This document shows, piece after piece, positions 1 through 10,749 of a stretch of 64,000 nucleotides of DNA. The stretch spans positions 124,001 through 188,000 of the forward strand of contig VJWM01000223.1 of NCBI GenBank assembly GCA_010909165.1. The letters run 5' to 3'. The notes under the pieces are model-generated. The model saw only the letters and a list, made by a program, of their open reading frames with translations, made no database searches and was not told the origin of the DNA. Each line of letters opens with the position of its first letter. Position 1 is the stretch's first letter. The translations under genes and the position numbers were made by a program. The stretch is from Anthoceros angustus. Taxonomy: Eukaryota; Streptophyta; Anthocerotopsida; Anthocerotales; Anthocerotaceae.

Positions 1-2434
1 TTTGGGTTTGCATCTGAGAGCCGAGCTTGCTGCTACAACATCTTTGGTTGATATAAGGCCCACAGTCCGGTCCATGTTGGAAACAATCCGAAATCTGTTA
101 AACGCCACATCTTCACTCAAATCGCATCCGTGCAGCTACAGACTAACCAGACAAAAATGAAAGAAGAGTTTCAGCGAATAATTATCCAAACCCGAAACAG
201 CAGACAAAAACATCACTTACGCAAGATCAAAAATTTGCTGATAGCTCAGATCCATCTCAAAGAAGCGACTTAAAGCAAGCTTCACACCTTTGTCTTCAAG
301 TACTCTCTAAGAAAGTCAAAGAGGTTTCTAGGGCATGCCTACAACAAATAGCTGGCTTTCAAACGCGAGAGCTTTATCCTGCTCCGTTCAAGTAAACAGC
401 TCATAACTTGAGGATACTGCAGAATTGAGGTTGAAGACGGCACTGAACTCCGTATGAGGAAAATCCACCCCAACTGGTAGGAGTAAGGACTTACGCAGGT
501 GCCTGATAGATCACAGGGTGAGAGACATGAGTCAGTTGATGGCCTTGACTGTAGGGATGCAAACGGACCTCAAGCAGCATGACTGAAGACTTCCCCACAT
601 CGGGGTAGCAAATCACATTTATAAAGTCTTAAATCCCCACCCTAAGGAGGCTTCGAACGTCGGGGGAAACAGAAGCAACTTGCGATGGGAAAACCTAGAT
701 CGCACTCGTTTCTCCAAGAGCAGATCTGCATCCTGCAAAGAGGCTCCTACACAGTCAATGGTCATGCAGTTCAAAGTCAACGGGCATGCAGTTCAATCAG
801 TTATCAAGAACAGAAACATGGAGGGCTGGAACACAACGCACCAAGCGGGAGCTTAGACCAACAATTGCAGCTTGACATTCTGGGGACTGCATAGCATCAA
901 GCAGATTGTAGAGCAGGAATTGCTGAGACCTCTGTGACCAAACGCACATTGGACACAGAGATGATCAGATGGCACATTCGCAATGTGAAATGGTCCAGCT
1001 ACCAAAATCTGTCGAAGTAACAGTAACATGTCAGCAGCATGAGTGTAATGCAAGCACGCCTGACAACTTGCTAAGCTGTTTGATATGTCCGCAGTTCATG
1101 CTCCATGCCAATTTGCAGTCACCCGTCACAATTACCTGCGCAAAGAGGTCAAACTCATCGAGAACGAAGACAACCGCTTTCTGTTCAAGAGCAGAGTCCC
1201 TGCAAAAGCAGGGTTGGCGATGGGAGACCGTAACTATGTTTAGAACAGGCAACACCGGAAGACAAGGTTCTTGGTTCAAGTGCCTCAAAGGAAAAGGAGG
1301 TCTCTGTACCTGAGACTGGCTGATAGGAAGATACGGTTTTCATCAACCGAGGCCTGCACAGACAGACAGTGAGGGCCAGGTATAGCTTAGTCTCCAAGCC
1401 AAGATGTGCAAACAGTGGATACAGACATCCGACAACGAGGGCGTGCATAAACTCGAGTAGACCATCGCCAGCACAACACTGGTACACTTGCAGACACGCT
1501 GCTAACACATAAACACAGGTGAGAATTCGACGATGTGCATACCGAGTTCGAGAAGGACAAGTGGTGTTCCGTGCAAAGCTGCTTGGCTATCTCCTGCATA
1601 GACCACAACTTCAAATGAGGGGTCACAAATGTGGAATGCCGGGTATCTGCCAAAAGCACATGCGTAGGACTTGAAGGAAGACCTTGAATGCGCAACGGTC
1701 ATCGTGATGTAGAAGGCCATTGAGACGGACCTGCAACAGCAACCAGCAAATACGCCGATGAGTGCCGAGGCGATATCCTGGGCGCCAGCCGGAGCAAAAA
1801 AATTCAGCTGCCGCGTGGGGCGAAAGTGAAGAGCAGAGCTTACAACTGAGAAGCGGTCGCTATGTTCCCTCCGGAGATCTCGCAAGACATGCTCCAGCAC
1901 GAAGGATTTGCCACACCCTCGCGGGCCTAGAAGCAGTGCGGAGTTGTTATGACGGTTAAGAACTGTGTCAGTGAGGAGGTCGGTAAGCTGCCTACTGGCG
2001 TCGGGAGCGAAATCAGTGGCAAGCAGATGGAGGTGGTGCGCGTCTGCATCGTCGGTGTCCGGGAGGGCACAAAGCCTGCGCCGCAAGAGCCCCACACTCC
2101 AGCTGATGGCCGCCGGATCCGCAACACCCTGCTGCTGCTGCTGCTCTTGCTCCTGCTCTTGCTGCTGCTGCTGCTGCTCTAGCCCCTGCTGCTTCTGCTC
2201 TTGCTCCTGCTGCTGCTGCTGCTGCCCTTGCTCCTGCTGCTGCTGCTCTTGCTCCTGCTGCTGCTGCTCTTGCTCCAGCTGCTCCTGCTGCTTGCTTCCC
2301 TTGCGCGTACGTTTGGGCGTGGGGGCAGGGATCGGATCGAGCTCGGGGTCAGCCCCTCGGCTGCGCGTCCGCATCGCAAGAGTGTCAGCACTTGTATTGG
2401 CTGAAGAAAAAACAGCGTTTGCGCGGGAACACAA
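1..2434 (-). CDS. ORC4: Origin recognition complex subunit 4 (3' end beyond window)
   Basis: AAA+ ATPase subunit of the nuclear origin recognition complex that marks replication origins. Exons read on the minus strand: 2434-1844, 1730-1683, 1593-1543, 1478-1423, 1199-1136, 931-842, 732 to about 620, probably about 480-425, about 310-221, and about 85 to the window edge. The first six junctions keep phase. Exon 1 has a Q/E-rich tract (residues 49-102) and the Walker A motif GPRGCGKS (about 170-177). Exon 2 carries the LNGLLHHDDR block, exon 5 the Walker B region VFVLDEFDLFAQ, exon 6 LLYNLLDAMQSPECQAA, exon 7 the LLLEKRVRSRFSHRK block, and the last two match the ORC4 winged-helix side. The start could instead be the ATG at 2374. 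Exons after 732 have uncertain ends. Gene identity is firm; the stop codon lies outside the window. Confidence 0.88.
2129..2290 (-). repeat. CAG-type repeat coding a Gln/Glu-rich tract in ORC4
   Basis: About 54 codons of almost only Gln and Glu, written with CAG/CAA/GAG, lie between the basic N-terminus and the AAA+ domain of ORC4. It reads on the plus strand as long Leu/Cys-rich frames, which are shadows. ORC4 proteins I know of do not need such a tract, so its length may vary between individuals. Confidence 0.85.
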
Positions 2435-3040
2435 CCGTCGGCCTTCACGTCACACAGTACCTACGTACTGTACGCATGGACGTCGAGATACAGCGCTGCT
2501 ATCTTCAGCTCTTCAAAACCCCGCAATACGTACGTACCCTATATACGTATTTGGGGATGGATCATCGATGGGATGGGAAATCAGTCTCAAGTAAATGGGT
2601 TGGGATAGGGATTAAAGGCCTTATGAAGCTTTATGTCCTTTAGAAACCCAAAAGTCAGATAAGTTTTGGACGACGCGACCGAATGTGGTCTACGTTCCTT
2701 CAACACCACCCGGCGTTAGATTTGTTTTATGTCCTAATTTCGATATGGTAGATATAACACCGCCTCATGTCTACTTATCAAAAATAGACTGGGTGATTGA
2801 TCGAAATTCAGTTAAGACATTGCTCTTCATTCTTATGAAAGACGCATGGGAGCTAGAGTGGATACAAGGTTGTATTTTATAATACTTCTACAATAAAAAA
2901 ATAAAGATCAAAACTTTTGCCAATCTCTCTCTCTCCGTCTCTTCTATCATCTGCAATACAAAGACTCTTCTAGATTCCTGCCTTTTAAGCCTCAAGGCCT
3001 GGTGCAAGAGACCTTCTGAAATGGCCAAGGCCAAAGGAGA
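2435..3040. other. ORC4 upstream region, no gene seen
   Basis: Region 5' of ORC4. It contains repeated CGTACGTA-like words around 2460-2560 and AT-rich sequence to about 2920. No ORF with recognisable content on either strand. It should hold the ORC4 promoter, but I see no clear TATA box in a decisive position. Confidence 0.4.
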
Positions 3041-3044
3041 GGCC

Positions 3045-3702
3045 CAAGTCCCAAGGCTTGAGGCCAAGAGAATAGTTTGAAGGCACAAGGCCAAGAAAAA
3101 GAAATAGAAAAGTCCCAAGTCCCGAGGCTTGAGGCCAAGAGAGGAGTTTGAAGGCATAAGGCCAAGAAAAAGAAATAGAAGAGTCCCAAGTCCCACGGCT
3201 TGAGGCCAAGAGAGGAGTTTGAAGGCACAAGGCCAAGAAAAAGAAATAGAAGAGTCCCAAGTCCCAACGAGAGGTATGAGACCTTCCCAAGGGAGCTTGG
3301 TCTTTTAACGCCAACCACCCAAGAGAGAAAAAAGTGTAAAATACTTTTTGGTGCTTCGAATCCAGGCTTCAAGGCAATAAGGAAGGGGAGCATAGGATTT
3401 GGTCAGTTATGCATTTATTGGTGTTGGCTATACATTCAAAACTCTAACTCGGTGGCACCCAGGAGCTTGAAGGCACAAGGCCAAAAAGAAGAAGTAGAAG
3501 AGCCCCAAGTCCTAAGGAGAGGAATGAGACCTTCTCAAGGGAGCTTGGCCTTTTAAGGCCAACCACCCAAGGGAGAAAGAAGAATAAAATACTCTTGGGT
3601 GCTTGGAAGCCGGGCTTTAAGGTGATAACGAAGGAGAGGATAGTGTTTGGTGAGTTATCCATTTATTGATGTTGGCTATCCATTCAAAGCTCTGACTCGG
3701 TG
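3045..3702. repeat. 71-bp tandem repeat plus 248-bp direct duplication
   Basis: Three copies of a 71-bp unit start near 3061, 3132 and 3203 (core GGCTTGAGGCCAAGAG). They run into a block that begins near 3291 and is repeated 248 bp later near 3539, ending at the next satellite. The minus-strand frames here (Phe/Leu-rich, repeating) are by-products of the repeat and not a gene. Confidence 0.85.
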
Positions 3703-3880
3703 GCACCCCATCTCAATACTGATCCATACCTAGGGTAGCACCCCATCTCAATACTGATCCATACCCAGGATGGCACCCCATCTCAATACTGATCCATACC
3801 TAGGATGGCACCCCATCTCAATACTCGTCCATACATAGGATGGCACTCCATCTCAATACTCATCCATACCTAGGGTCCTT
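3702..3880. repeat. 35-bp tandem repeat, five copies
   Basis: The unit beginning GCACCCCATCTCAATACT recurs at 3703, 3738, 3773, 3808 and 3843, exactly 35 bp apart, with few substitutions. No coding content. The absence of variable spacers rules out a CRISPR-like reading. Confidence 0.95.
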
Positions 3881-4235
3881 AACTCCTAGGTGCTTGACTG
3901 TAGAGTTCTTACTATGGTGGTAACCAAATCACCCCATTTAAGTTCCTCATACACACAAGAAAGATTGAAGAGTCCTTGTATAGTGTTTAGGCATGCAACC
4001 CACACATACTTAGAAGTTTCACTAACCATGATCTAATCGAGCAGAGTGTGTTAACCTTGATTGAGGGTTGTGGCGCTAACCACTAACCACCTTGAAGTGC
4101 ATGCCTGGGCATACTCGATCTGGACACAACTACAATCCATCAGAGCGAATTCGAAATCCCAATCAAGTGAGAGAGGTACGAACAAGTGAGAGAGGTACAA
4201 ATAGCTCAGCTCCGTAGCACCCAGTACACCTGCAG

Positions 4236-4470
4236 TAGGAACTGGTACACTTGCTACAGGAACTAGTACACCTACCTGCAGTAGGAACTGGTACACTTGC
4301 TACAGGAACTAGTACACCTACCTGCAGAAGGAACTGGTACACTTGCTACAGGAACTAGTACACCTACCTTCATGAGGAACTGGTATACTTGCTACAAGAA
4401 CTAGTACACCTACCTGCAGTAGGAACTGGTACACTTGCTACAGGAACTAGTACACGTGTAGCCGGAACTA
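4236..4470. repeat. 46-bp minisatellite, five copies
   Basis: The words AACTGGTACACTTGCTACAGG and AACTAGTACACCTACC alternate. The ACTGG anchor falls at 4241, 4287, 4333, 4379 and 4425, a constant 46-bp period. Each unit itself looks like a doubled 23-mer (AACTGGTACAC / AACTAGTACAC). Confidence 0.95.
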
Positions 4471-4680
4471 GTACACCTGTAAATATTAGTTATAGTGTAC
4501 TCTAAATATTAGTTTAATCTAAAATATTAGTTTTCCCTTAAACACTTCATAGGTATCTTAGATTGCCGTAAACTACTACATACTTATCTAATTTTATTCT
4601 AAACACTACAAAGTTATTTTAGTTTAAACTAAACACTATAGAGTTATCTTAGACTTTAAAACATGTCATATTATTGTATC
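4470..4680. repeat. AT-rich degenerate array
   Basis: Short imperfect units built from TTAGTTTA, CTAAAACACTA and GTTATCTTAG. The same array family recurs at 6360-7180, 8330-8750, 9300-9980 and 25060-26230, always next to copies of the fusion gene described at 27065-29382. Confidence 0.7.
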
Positions 4681-5600
4681 CGTCCAAGACTTCAGGGGAA
4701 TGTCATCCTCGTGGGTGCACAACATGACCACCAGCTCTTCCAGTCCTCCGTTTTAGTGGAGGACTCCACGGCCTGGGAAATCTATAGCCCATTGTAACAC
4801 TAGAGCAAATAATCCACCAAGGACTCTATCCACCTATCCATTGGGAGCTGGCTCGCCAAAAAGAACTTTGTGATCGATGCTAGGTCGCAAGCTAGAAGTC
4901 CACTTTGGGGATGGTACACAAGGCTTGCATTTCTTGCATGGTCCAGGTCCAGAAGACTTGCAATTCATGCAGAAGTAGGCGCTGTTGGGCAAGGCCACCA
5001 CAGCCATTGGTGCACCATTCAGTTTAGCAAGCCTCCATGGAACTCCATGCTCACTGATGCATCGAAGGGGTACCAAAAATTGAGCTCCTACGGCTATAGC
5101 GCTTCCGTGCTAAGAACGACCTGGACAACTTTCCTTGTGTCATATTTCGGACAGCGGGCCGTGCCTGTTGCCCCTGATTGTGTAGGAGCCACGAGCACTG
5201 TGTCTGGCTTTGCCCAACCAATTCTGAAGGAGCATGAACTCTAGGCTTGGCTAAGAGGTTGTTCTTCTAGCGGTTGCGGATGCGGACCATGAGTTAACTC
5301 TTGACCTGTCGAGCTTAATCCAAAGCCCAGCACCATGGGCCACACCAAGTAGCTAGGAATTAGCTGCACGTACAAACATCAAAATGTATTGTACGTACCA
5401 AAAACCATTCGATCACAGCAAAAGAGGAGAGGGGGTGTGGCATAAGCATAAGCAAGGAAAAACATAGAAAACATAGCTACAACATATGTTCACTACTCAC
5501 CCTAAAATTAGATAGTCCTTAACAAAAAAATATCTCATCAGAAACAACGGCAATGATCAAACAACGACAACAATCAGATATGAAACCAAACGACTCGGGC
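4680..5600 (-). pseudogene. Broken copy of fusion-gene exon 1 with its leader
   Basis: Minus-strand copy of the first exon of the gene at 27065-29382. The leader lies at about 5600-5291 and the start codon at 5290, giving MVRIRNR followed by a stop. The Cys-cluster block near 4930-4980 (residues CMNCKSSGPGPCKKCKPC) is well kept. The end, to about 4680, matches the part encoding the CIHEDDIPPKSW stretch of the intact copy. Premature stops and frame breaks make it a pseudogene. It is followed by an AT-rich array, as the other copies are. Confidence 0.75.
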
Positions 5601-6300
5601 AACAAGTTGAGAGATAGGGTGAATCTACCAGAGCAACAAGCTATGAGAAGATATCAAGCGACTAGAGCAACATGTTTAGAGATGGGGCAAAGCGACTGGA
5701 GCAACAAGCTTGGAAATTGGTCGAAGAGACTGAAACAACATGCTAGTAGAAGAGATCAAGCGACTAGAGCAACAAGTTTAGAGATGAGGTGAAGCGACTG
5801 AAACAATAGGCTAGTAGAAGAGATCAAGCGACTAGAGCAACATGTTTAGAGATGGGGCGAAGCAACTAGAGCAATATGTTTAGAGATGGGGCGAAGCGAC
5901 TAGAGCAATATGTTTAGAGATGGGGCGACTAGAGCAATATGTTTAGAGATGGGGCGGGCTTAATTAGAGCAATATGTTTAGAGATGGGGCGAAGCGACTA
6001 GAGCAATATGTTTAGAGATGGGGCGAAGCGACTTGAGCAATATGTTTAGAGGTGGGGCGAAGCGACTAGAGCAATATGTTTAGAGATGGGGCGAAGCGAC
6101 TTGAGCAATATGTTTAGAGGTGGGGCGAAGCGACTTGAGCAACAAGCTTAAAAATGGGGTGAAGCGACTGAAACAACAGTCTAGTAGAAAAGATTAAGTG
6201 ACTAAAGCAACAAGCTCGGGAATGGGGCGAAGCGACTAAAACAACAGGCTAGGAGAAGAGATCAAAGGACTGTAGCAATAGAAGTAAGCGCATAAGTGGA
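5600..6300. repeat. 34-bp satellite
   Basis: Tandem 34-bp units with the core AGCAATATGTTTAGAGATGG and GGCGAAGCGACT, most regular at 5840-6130 and more decayed at both edges. It sits immediately upstream of the leader of the exon-1 copy at 4680-5600. Related short GAGCAACAAG satellites hold the same position at other copies. Confidence 0.9.
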
Positions 6301-6359
6301 ACAACAAGAGGCAAGAGCAAATTTCATGACTACAATTTGGTCTTTGGGGCATATGCGGT

Positions 6360-7185
6360 TATCTATTTGAAGGATATAGGGTAATCTAACATGACTCTAT
6401 AATGTTTTAGGTCAAACTAAGACAATTTCACTTTGAAATTTGGGTCTGTAGACTGAGACAATCCACTTTGATTTTTTGGCAAATTAACTTAAAAAACTTG
6501 AAACACCTTTACTTTGATGTTTGGGTGAGTAAACTACGACGGCTTCACTTTGATCTTTGAGTGCGGAAACTAAGACCACTTTACTTGAACCTTAGATAAG
6601 TAAGCTAAGACCACTTAGCTTTGATATTTGTGCTCTCTAATGTCAACTATACTTTTTTCTTAGATATAGTGGATACGAAAATATAACATGTTTTAGAGTA
6701 AATTAAGATAAATCTATAGTGCTTAGGTTAAACTAAAATAAGTCTGTAGTGTTTAGGATAAATTAAGATACCTTTGTAGTAGTTTAGGATAATCTAAGAT
6801 AACTTTGAAGTGTTTTAAGGTAACTAATGTATGAGGGTAAGGGGTAAACTAATATTTTAGTGTAATTCAATGTCTTATTGTAAACTAATTTTTTAGTGAG
6901 AACTAATTTTTTAGCTGAAACTAATGTTTTAGCGTAAACCAATGTTTTAGCATTAACTAATTTTTTAGGGTAAACTAAATTTTTGGAGTAAAATAATGTT
7001 TTAGTGTAAACTAATGTTTTAGCATTAACTAATTTTTTAGGGTAAACTAATGCTGTAGTGTAAACTAATTTTTTAGCATTAACTAATTTTTTAGGTTAAA
7101 CTAATTTTTAGCATTAACTAATTTTTTAGCATTAACTTATTGTTTAGGATAAACTAATGTTTTAGCGTAAAAGTCCTTCAACAAA
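6360..7185. repeat. AT-rich arrays with TTTTAGGGTAAAC-like units
   Basis: The first part (6360-6660) has about 35-bp units containing ACTTCACTTTGAT, GTAAACTA and TTTGGG. The second (6800-7170) has about 18-bp units of the type TTTTAGGGTAAACTAAT. The orientation is opposite to the arrays at 9300-9980 and 25060-26230, matching the opposite orientation of the neighbouring gene copies. Confidence 0.85.
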
Positions 7186-7209
7186 GATACGATAGCTCCA
7201 CTCCAATTC

Positions 7210-8050
7210 CCTAGATTTGTCTATAGTCTCTATGTCTGCAAACAAGATACTGAAAGGATGCAACCTCACGGCCTAGTAGAGCTTGTGCAAAGAAGTGCTG
7301 GGGGGCAACCTGAGGATGGATGGGCAACCTGCAGAAGCCATCAGCCCCACTATCAACTTCACCAGAGCATCCAATGCGACCATATCGTTGTGCTCCCGGA
7401 CGTTCTTCAGATCCAGTACCACAAAGTCATACTTGGCCCTCCCAAAGATCTGTGCAATAGTCGGCAACAAATGGCCATGCTGCTCCATCTGACCCTCGCT
7501 CTGCTGGCGCTTCTTGCACAGCTTGCACCTGCCATTCTGCGGTTCAAGATTGAAGCCCCCGCTGGTGCCGCGAAGAGATAGTGAAGATCCCTGGAGGATG
7601 CTATAGTGGCCGATGCCATCGTCGGCCGATCACGAGGGGCTCCCCCAAAGGAGCTTAAACTAGGGCCAGACCCGTTGGTAGCGTCTTGAGCTGGGGCAAC
7701 TATTCTGCTTGGAGGTGGTGCCAGTGCAGCAATGGTAACTATTGGGGGAAGCTGAGCATGTGGTGCAGAAGCCCAACCAGTGGAGAAGGTTGTGCATTAG
7801 TAGCGCCATGAGTGCGAGGAGCCCACGGAATTGGCCAGCCTCTTGGAAACTTGGCAGCTGCACAAACAAATCAGAGTCAGGTAAATCGGAAGCTGGAAGC
7901 TGGCCTTGGCATATGTAATATTCCATTCCAAAATCAAGAATACAAGCCAAACCAGAAACAAAATAATTAGCATATCCTGAGGAGAGGAGTGGTTCCAGTA
8001 TCCGGTGCAGGAGGAGTACTCCAAGAAGCTGGAGGAGAGATCAAGCGACT
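7210..8050 (-). pseudogene. Copy of fusion-gene exons 2-3 (HpcH/HpaI-like part), broken
   Basis: Read on the minus strand from about 8050 to 7210, this follows the intact gene from exon 2 through intron 2 and its TTTGTGCAG acceptor. It then covers the Pro/Ala-rich linker and the start of the aldolase-like domain: a stretch at 7488-7273 encodes TIAQIFGRAKYDFVVLDLK and CPSILRLPPSTSL. It stops at an in-frame TAG soon after. Introns are retained, so this is a DNA-level duplication and not a retrocopy. Confidence 0.8.
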
Positions 8051-8290
8051 GGAGCAAGAGGTGGCAAGCATGAGTGGAGCAATATGAGGCACGAGCGAAG
8101 CAACAGGAGGCAAGAGCAAAGCAATAAGAGGCAAGAGCAACAAGAGGCAATGGCAACAAGAGGCAAGGGCAACAAGAGGCAAGGACAACAAGAGGCAAGA
8201 GCAACAAGAGGCAAGAGCAACAAGAGGCAAGGTCAACAAGAGGCAAAGGCAACAAGAGGCAGGAGCAACAGGAGGCAAGAGTAGGCAAGA
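8040..8290. repeat. Short purine-rich satellite (GAGCAACAAGAGGCAA units)
   Basis: Twelve- to fifteen-base units of GAGGCAAGAGCAACAA in direct array. The complementary version, rich in CTCTTGCCTCCTGTTG, occurs at 10020-10290 and 26260-26600. All frames crossing it are low-complexity. Confidence 0.9.
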
Positions 8291-8329
8291 GCAAAGTTCC
8301 TGACTTCAATTTGATCTTCGGGATTGTCT

Positions 8330-8750
8330 ATTTGAAGGATCAAGGTAATCTAACATGACTCTATAGTGGTTTAGGTCAAACGGAGAGGATTTCACTTTGA
8401 TCTTTCAGCGTGTAACCCATGCCTTCACTTTAATGTTTGGGCGGGTAAACTACGACAACTTCACCTTGATCCTTGGCAGGTAAATTACTTTAATGTTTGG
8501 GCGGGTAAACTACGACAACTTCACCTTGATTTTTGGCGGGTAAATTAAAACGACTTCACTTTGATCTTTGGGCCCGTTATCTAAGACAACTTCACTATGA
8601 TCTTTAGGCCCGTCAACTAAAACCACTTCACTTTGATATTGGGGCGGGTGAACTAAGACGATTTCTTTTTGAACTTAGGGTGAATAAATTAAGACCACTT
8701 AACTTTGATGCTTGTGCTCTTCAATGTCAAGTATACTATTTTCAGGTAAC
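8330..8750. repeat. AT-rich 35-bp array (reverse orientation)
   Basis: Units containing AACTACGACAACTTCACCTTGAT and TTTGGGCGGGTAA, about 35-60 bp apart. It belongs to the same family as 6360-6660 and, in reverse orientation, 25430-26190. Confidence 0.8.
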
Positions 8751-8754
8751 AAGT

Positions 8755-9260
8755 TAACCTATTGGAGAAGCAGTTTTGCAAGGAGAAGAAGGCGCCTAGC
8801 TCCGACCAGCCTCACTATGCGAGAATCAAGTTGCCATTGAGAGAGAGCAGAGCATAAGGACCTGGCGGTGAGCGGTGATCCTCTCGTTCAAGGTGGAATA
8901 AGCAATGTGCCCATTCTTCAATATTTCTTTCTGGTTTGGTTGGCTATTTGGATTGGTTTCGATTTCCTTCCATTCTGCCTCCATCTCTTATGTGTTTTAA
9001 TTTGTGGTGATTATATTCTAATATGAATTGTGTTGTCTCCGTATGCTTGTGCTGTTAAGCTTTGTGATTCGTTAACTCAAATTTGTACTATGTCAACATG
9101 CAACAACTTCCTAGCTACTTGGAGTGCATGGCAGTGTTGGGCTTCAAGCTTGGGATTAGGCTCAAACAAAATGGGAGTTAAATCATGGTGCGCATCCACA
9201 TGCGCAAGAAGAACAAACTTCTGGCCAAGTGATCAGAGTTCATGTTCCTAGCTTGTTCCA
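8755..9260 (+). pseudogene. Fragments of fusion-gene exon 1: 3' piece, then leader and start
   Basis: 8755-8960 matches the end of exon 1 and the start of intron 1 of the intact copy (CAGTTTTGCAAGGAGAAG block). It is followed by about 70 bp of other sequence, then a copy of the leader at 9000-9185 and a start codon at 9186 encoding MVRIHMRKKNKLLAK before a stop. The 3' half of exon 1 thus stands in front of a new 5' end. This is expected at a tandem-repeat junction, not in a working gene. Confidence 0.7.
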
Positions 9261-9299
9261 TTCGTTTGGTCATGTCTTTGGTTGCTTGTGTCATTTGGT

Positions 9300-9985
9300 T
9301 GCTTTAGTCATTGTTTACATTAAAACATAAAAAAGAGTCATCTTAGTTTACCCTTAAACACAACGAGTTGTCATAGTTTACCCTAAAACAATAGTTTACC
9401 CTAAAATACTAGTTTACCCTAAAACACTAGTTTACCCTAAAACACTAGTTTACCCTAAAACACTTTATACTTATCCGAAATTGCCCTAAACTACTACAGA
9501 GTTATCTTAGTTTATTTTAAACATAATAGAGTTATTTTAGTTTAACTTCAACACTATGAAGTTATCTTAGTTTACTCTAAAACATGTCATATTATCGTAT
9601 CCCCATACCTCATAACAATATAGTTGATGTTGAGGAGCACAAACATCAAAGTGGTCTTAGTTTATCCGCCTTAAGTTCAAAGTGAAGTTGTCTTAGTTTA
9701 TTCACCCAAAGATCAAAGTGAAATCTTCTTAGTGTACGAGCCTAAAGATCAAAGTGAATTCATCGTAGTTGACCCTGCCCAAACACTAATTGAAGGCATC
9801 TCAAGTTTTTATAGTTTGCCCGTGCAAAAATCAAAGTGGATTGTCTCAGTTTACTCGCTGAAAAATCAAAATGAAGTCGTATCAAGATACGTGCCCAAAG
9901 ATCAAAGTCAAATCGTCTCCGTTTGACCTAAAGCACTAGAGCTAGTCATACTATATTATCTTAATTCTTCAAATAGATGACTTTG
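9300..9985. repeat. AT-rich arrays with 18-bp CCCTAAAA-containing units
   Basis: At about 9356-9470 the 18-bp unit AGTTTACCCTAAAACACT repeats five times almost perfectly. From 9620 to 9960 the spacing changes to about 35 bp with units of CAAAGTGAAGTCGTCTTAGTTTA type. No gene. Confidence 0.9.
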
Positions 9986-10014
9986 AAGACCAACTTGAAG
10001 TCAAGAACTTTGTT

Positions 10015-10295
10015 CTTGCCTCCTATTGCTCGGCTCTTGCCTCCTATTGCTCTTGGCTCTTGTTGTTTTTACCTCCGATTGCTCTTGTCTCCTACTGCTC
10101 GGCTCTCGCCTCTTATTGCTCGGCTCTCGCCTCTTATTGCTCTTGCCTCCTACTGCTCGGCTCTCGCCTCTTACTGCTCGGCTCTCGCCTCTTATTGCTC
10201 TTGCCTCCTACTGCTCGGCTCTCGCCTCTTACTGCTTGGCTCTCGCCTCTTATTGCTCTTGCCTCCTATTGCTCGGCTCTCACCTCTTAAGGGGC
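10015..10295. repeat. Pyrimidine-rich short satellite
   Basis: Units of GCTCGGCTCTCGCCTCTTATT and GCTCTTGCCTCCTACT alternate. This is the complement-type partner of the satellite at 8040-8290. The Leu/Ala-rich plus frames here are repeat artefacts. Confidence 0.9.
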
Positions 10296-10369
10296 GCATC
10301 CAGGAAACCGGGAACCACGGGAGGGCTCAGTGGGTGAGCCCGTGATAAGCCCAGCGAGGAGGCAAACCC

Positions 10370-10745
10370 GGGTGCTCGTGAGTCCGGACTTTGTTTGGAC
10401 TCCTGAAGAAAGGCCGGACCCCGAGTTCCGGCCTCCTGAAGAAAGTATGGACTTAGAGGTCCAGACTCTAGTGTGAGGCCCAGACAGGTCCGGACTCGAG
10501 TCCGGACTCAGGTCCAGACTCTAGTGACAAGACCGGACCCCAAGGTTCGGACTCTAGAAAGAAGATCGGACCCCGAGGTCCGGACTCGAGAAGACGGACC
10601 CGAGGTCCGGACTCGAGAAGACGGACCCAGGTCAGGACTCGAGAAGACGGACCCAGGTCAGGACCACAGAAGACCGGACCTAAAGGTCCGAACTCCGGAG
10701 TCGAGACTGGACCCTGAAGTCCAGACTCAGGTAGTGGGAGGGAGC
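10370..10745. repeat. GC-rich minisatellite built on the palindrome GAGTCCGGACTC
   Basis: GTCCGGAC and its one-base variants recur about every 20-30 bp, with GACCCCGAGGTCCGGACTC and GAAGACGGACCC as the commonest context. GAGTCCGGACTC is its own reverse complement, so each unit can form a small hairpin. No coding content is convincing on either strand. Confidence 0.85.
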
Positions 10746-10749
10746 CACC

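Noticed and set aside
1949-2594. Plus-strand Leu- and Cys-rich frames over the CAG tract
   Set aside because: They are antisense to the Gln/Glu run of ORC4, whose exons and motifs are clear on the minus strand.
2888-3662. Minus-strand Phe/Leu-rich frames that look like membrane proteins
   Set aside because: They follow the 71-bp and 248-bp repeats, shift frame with the units and have no independent support.
3702-6300. 34-46-bp regular repeats as a CRISPR-like array
   Set aside because: The units are contiguous with no unique spacers, and the genome is eukaryotic.
8041-8309. Minus-strand Leu/Ala/Ser-rich ORFs
   Set aside because: Translation of a short satellite; the same peptides appear in three frames.
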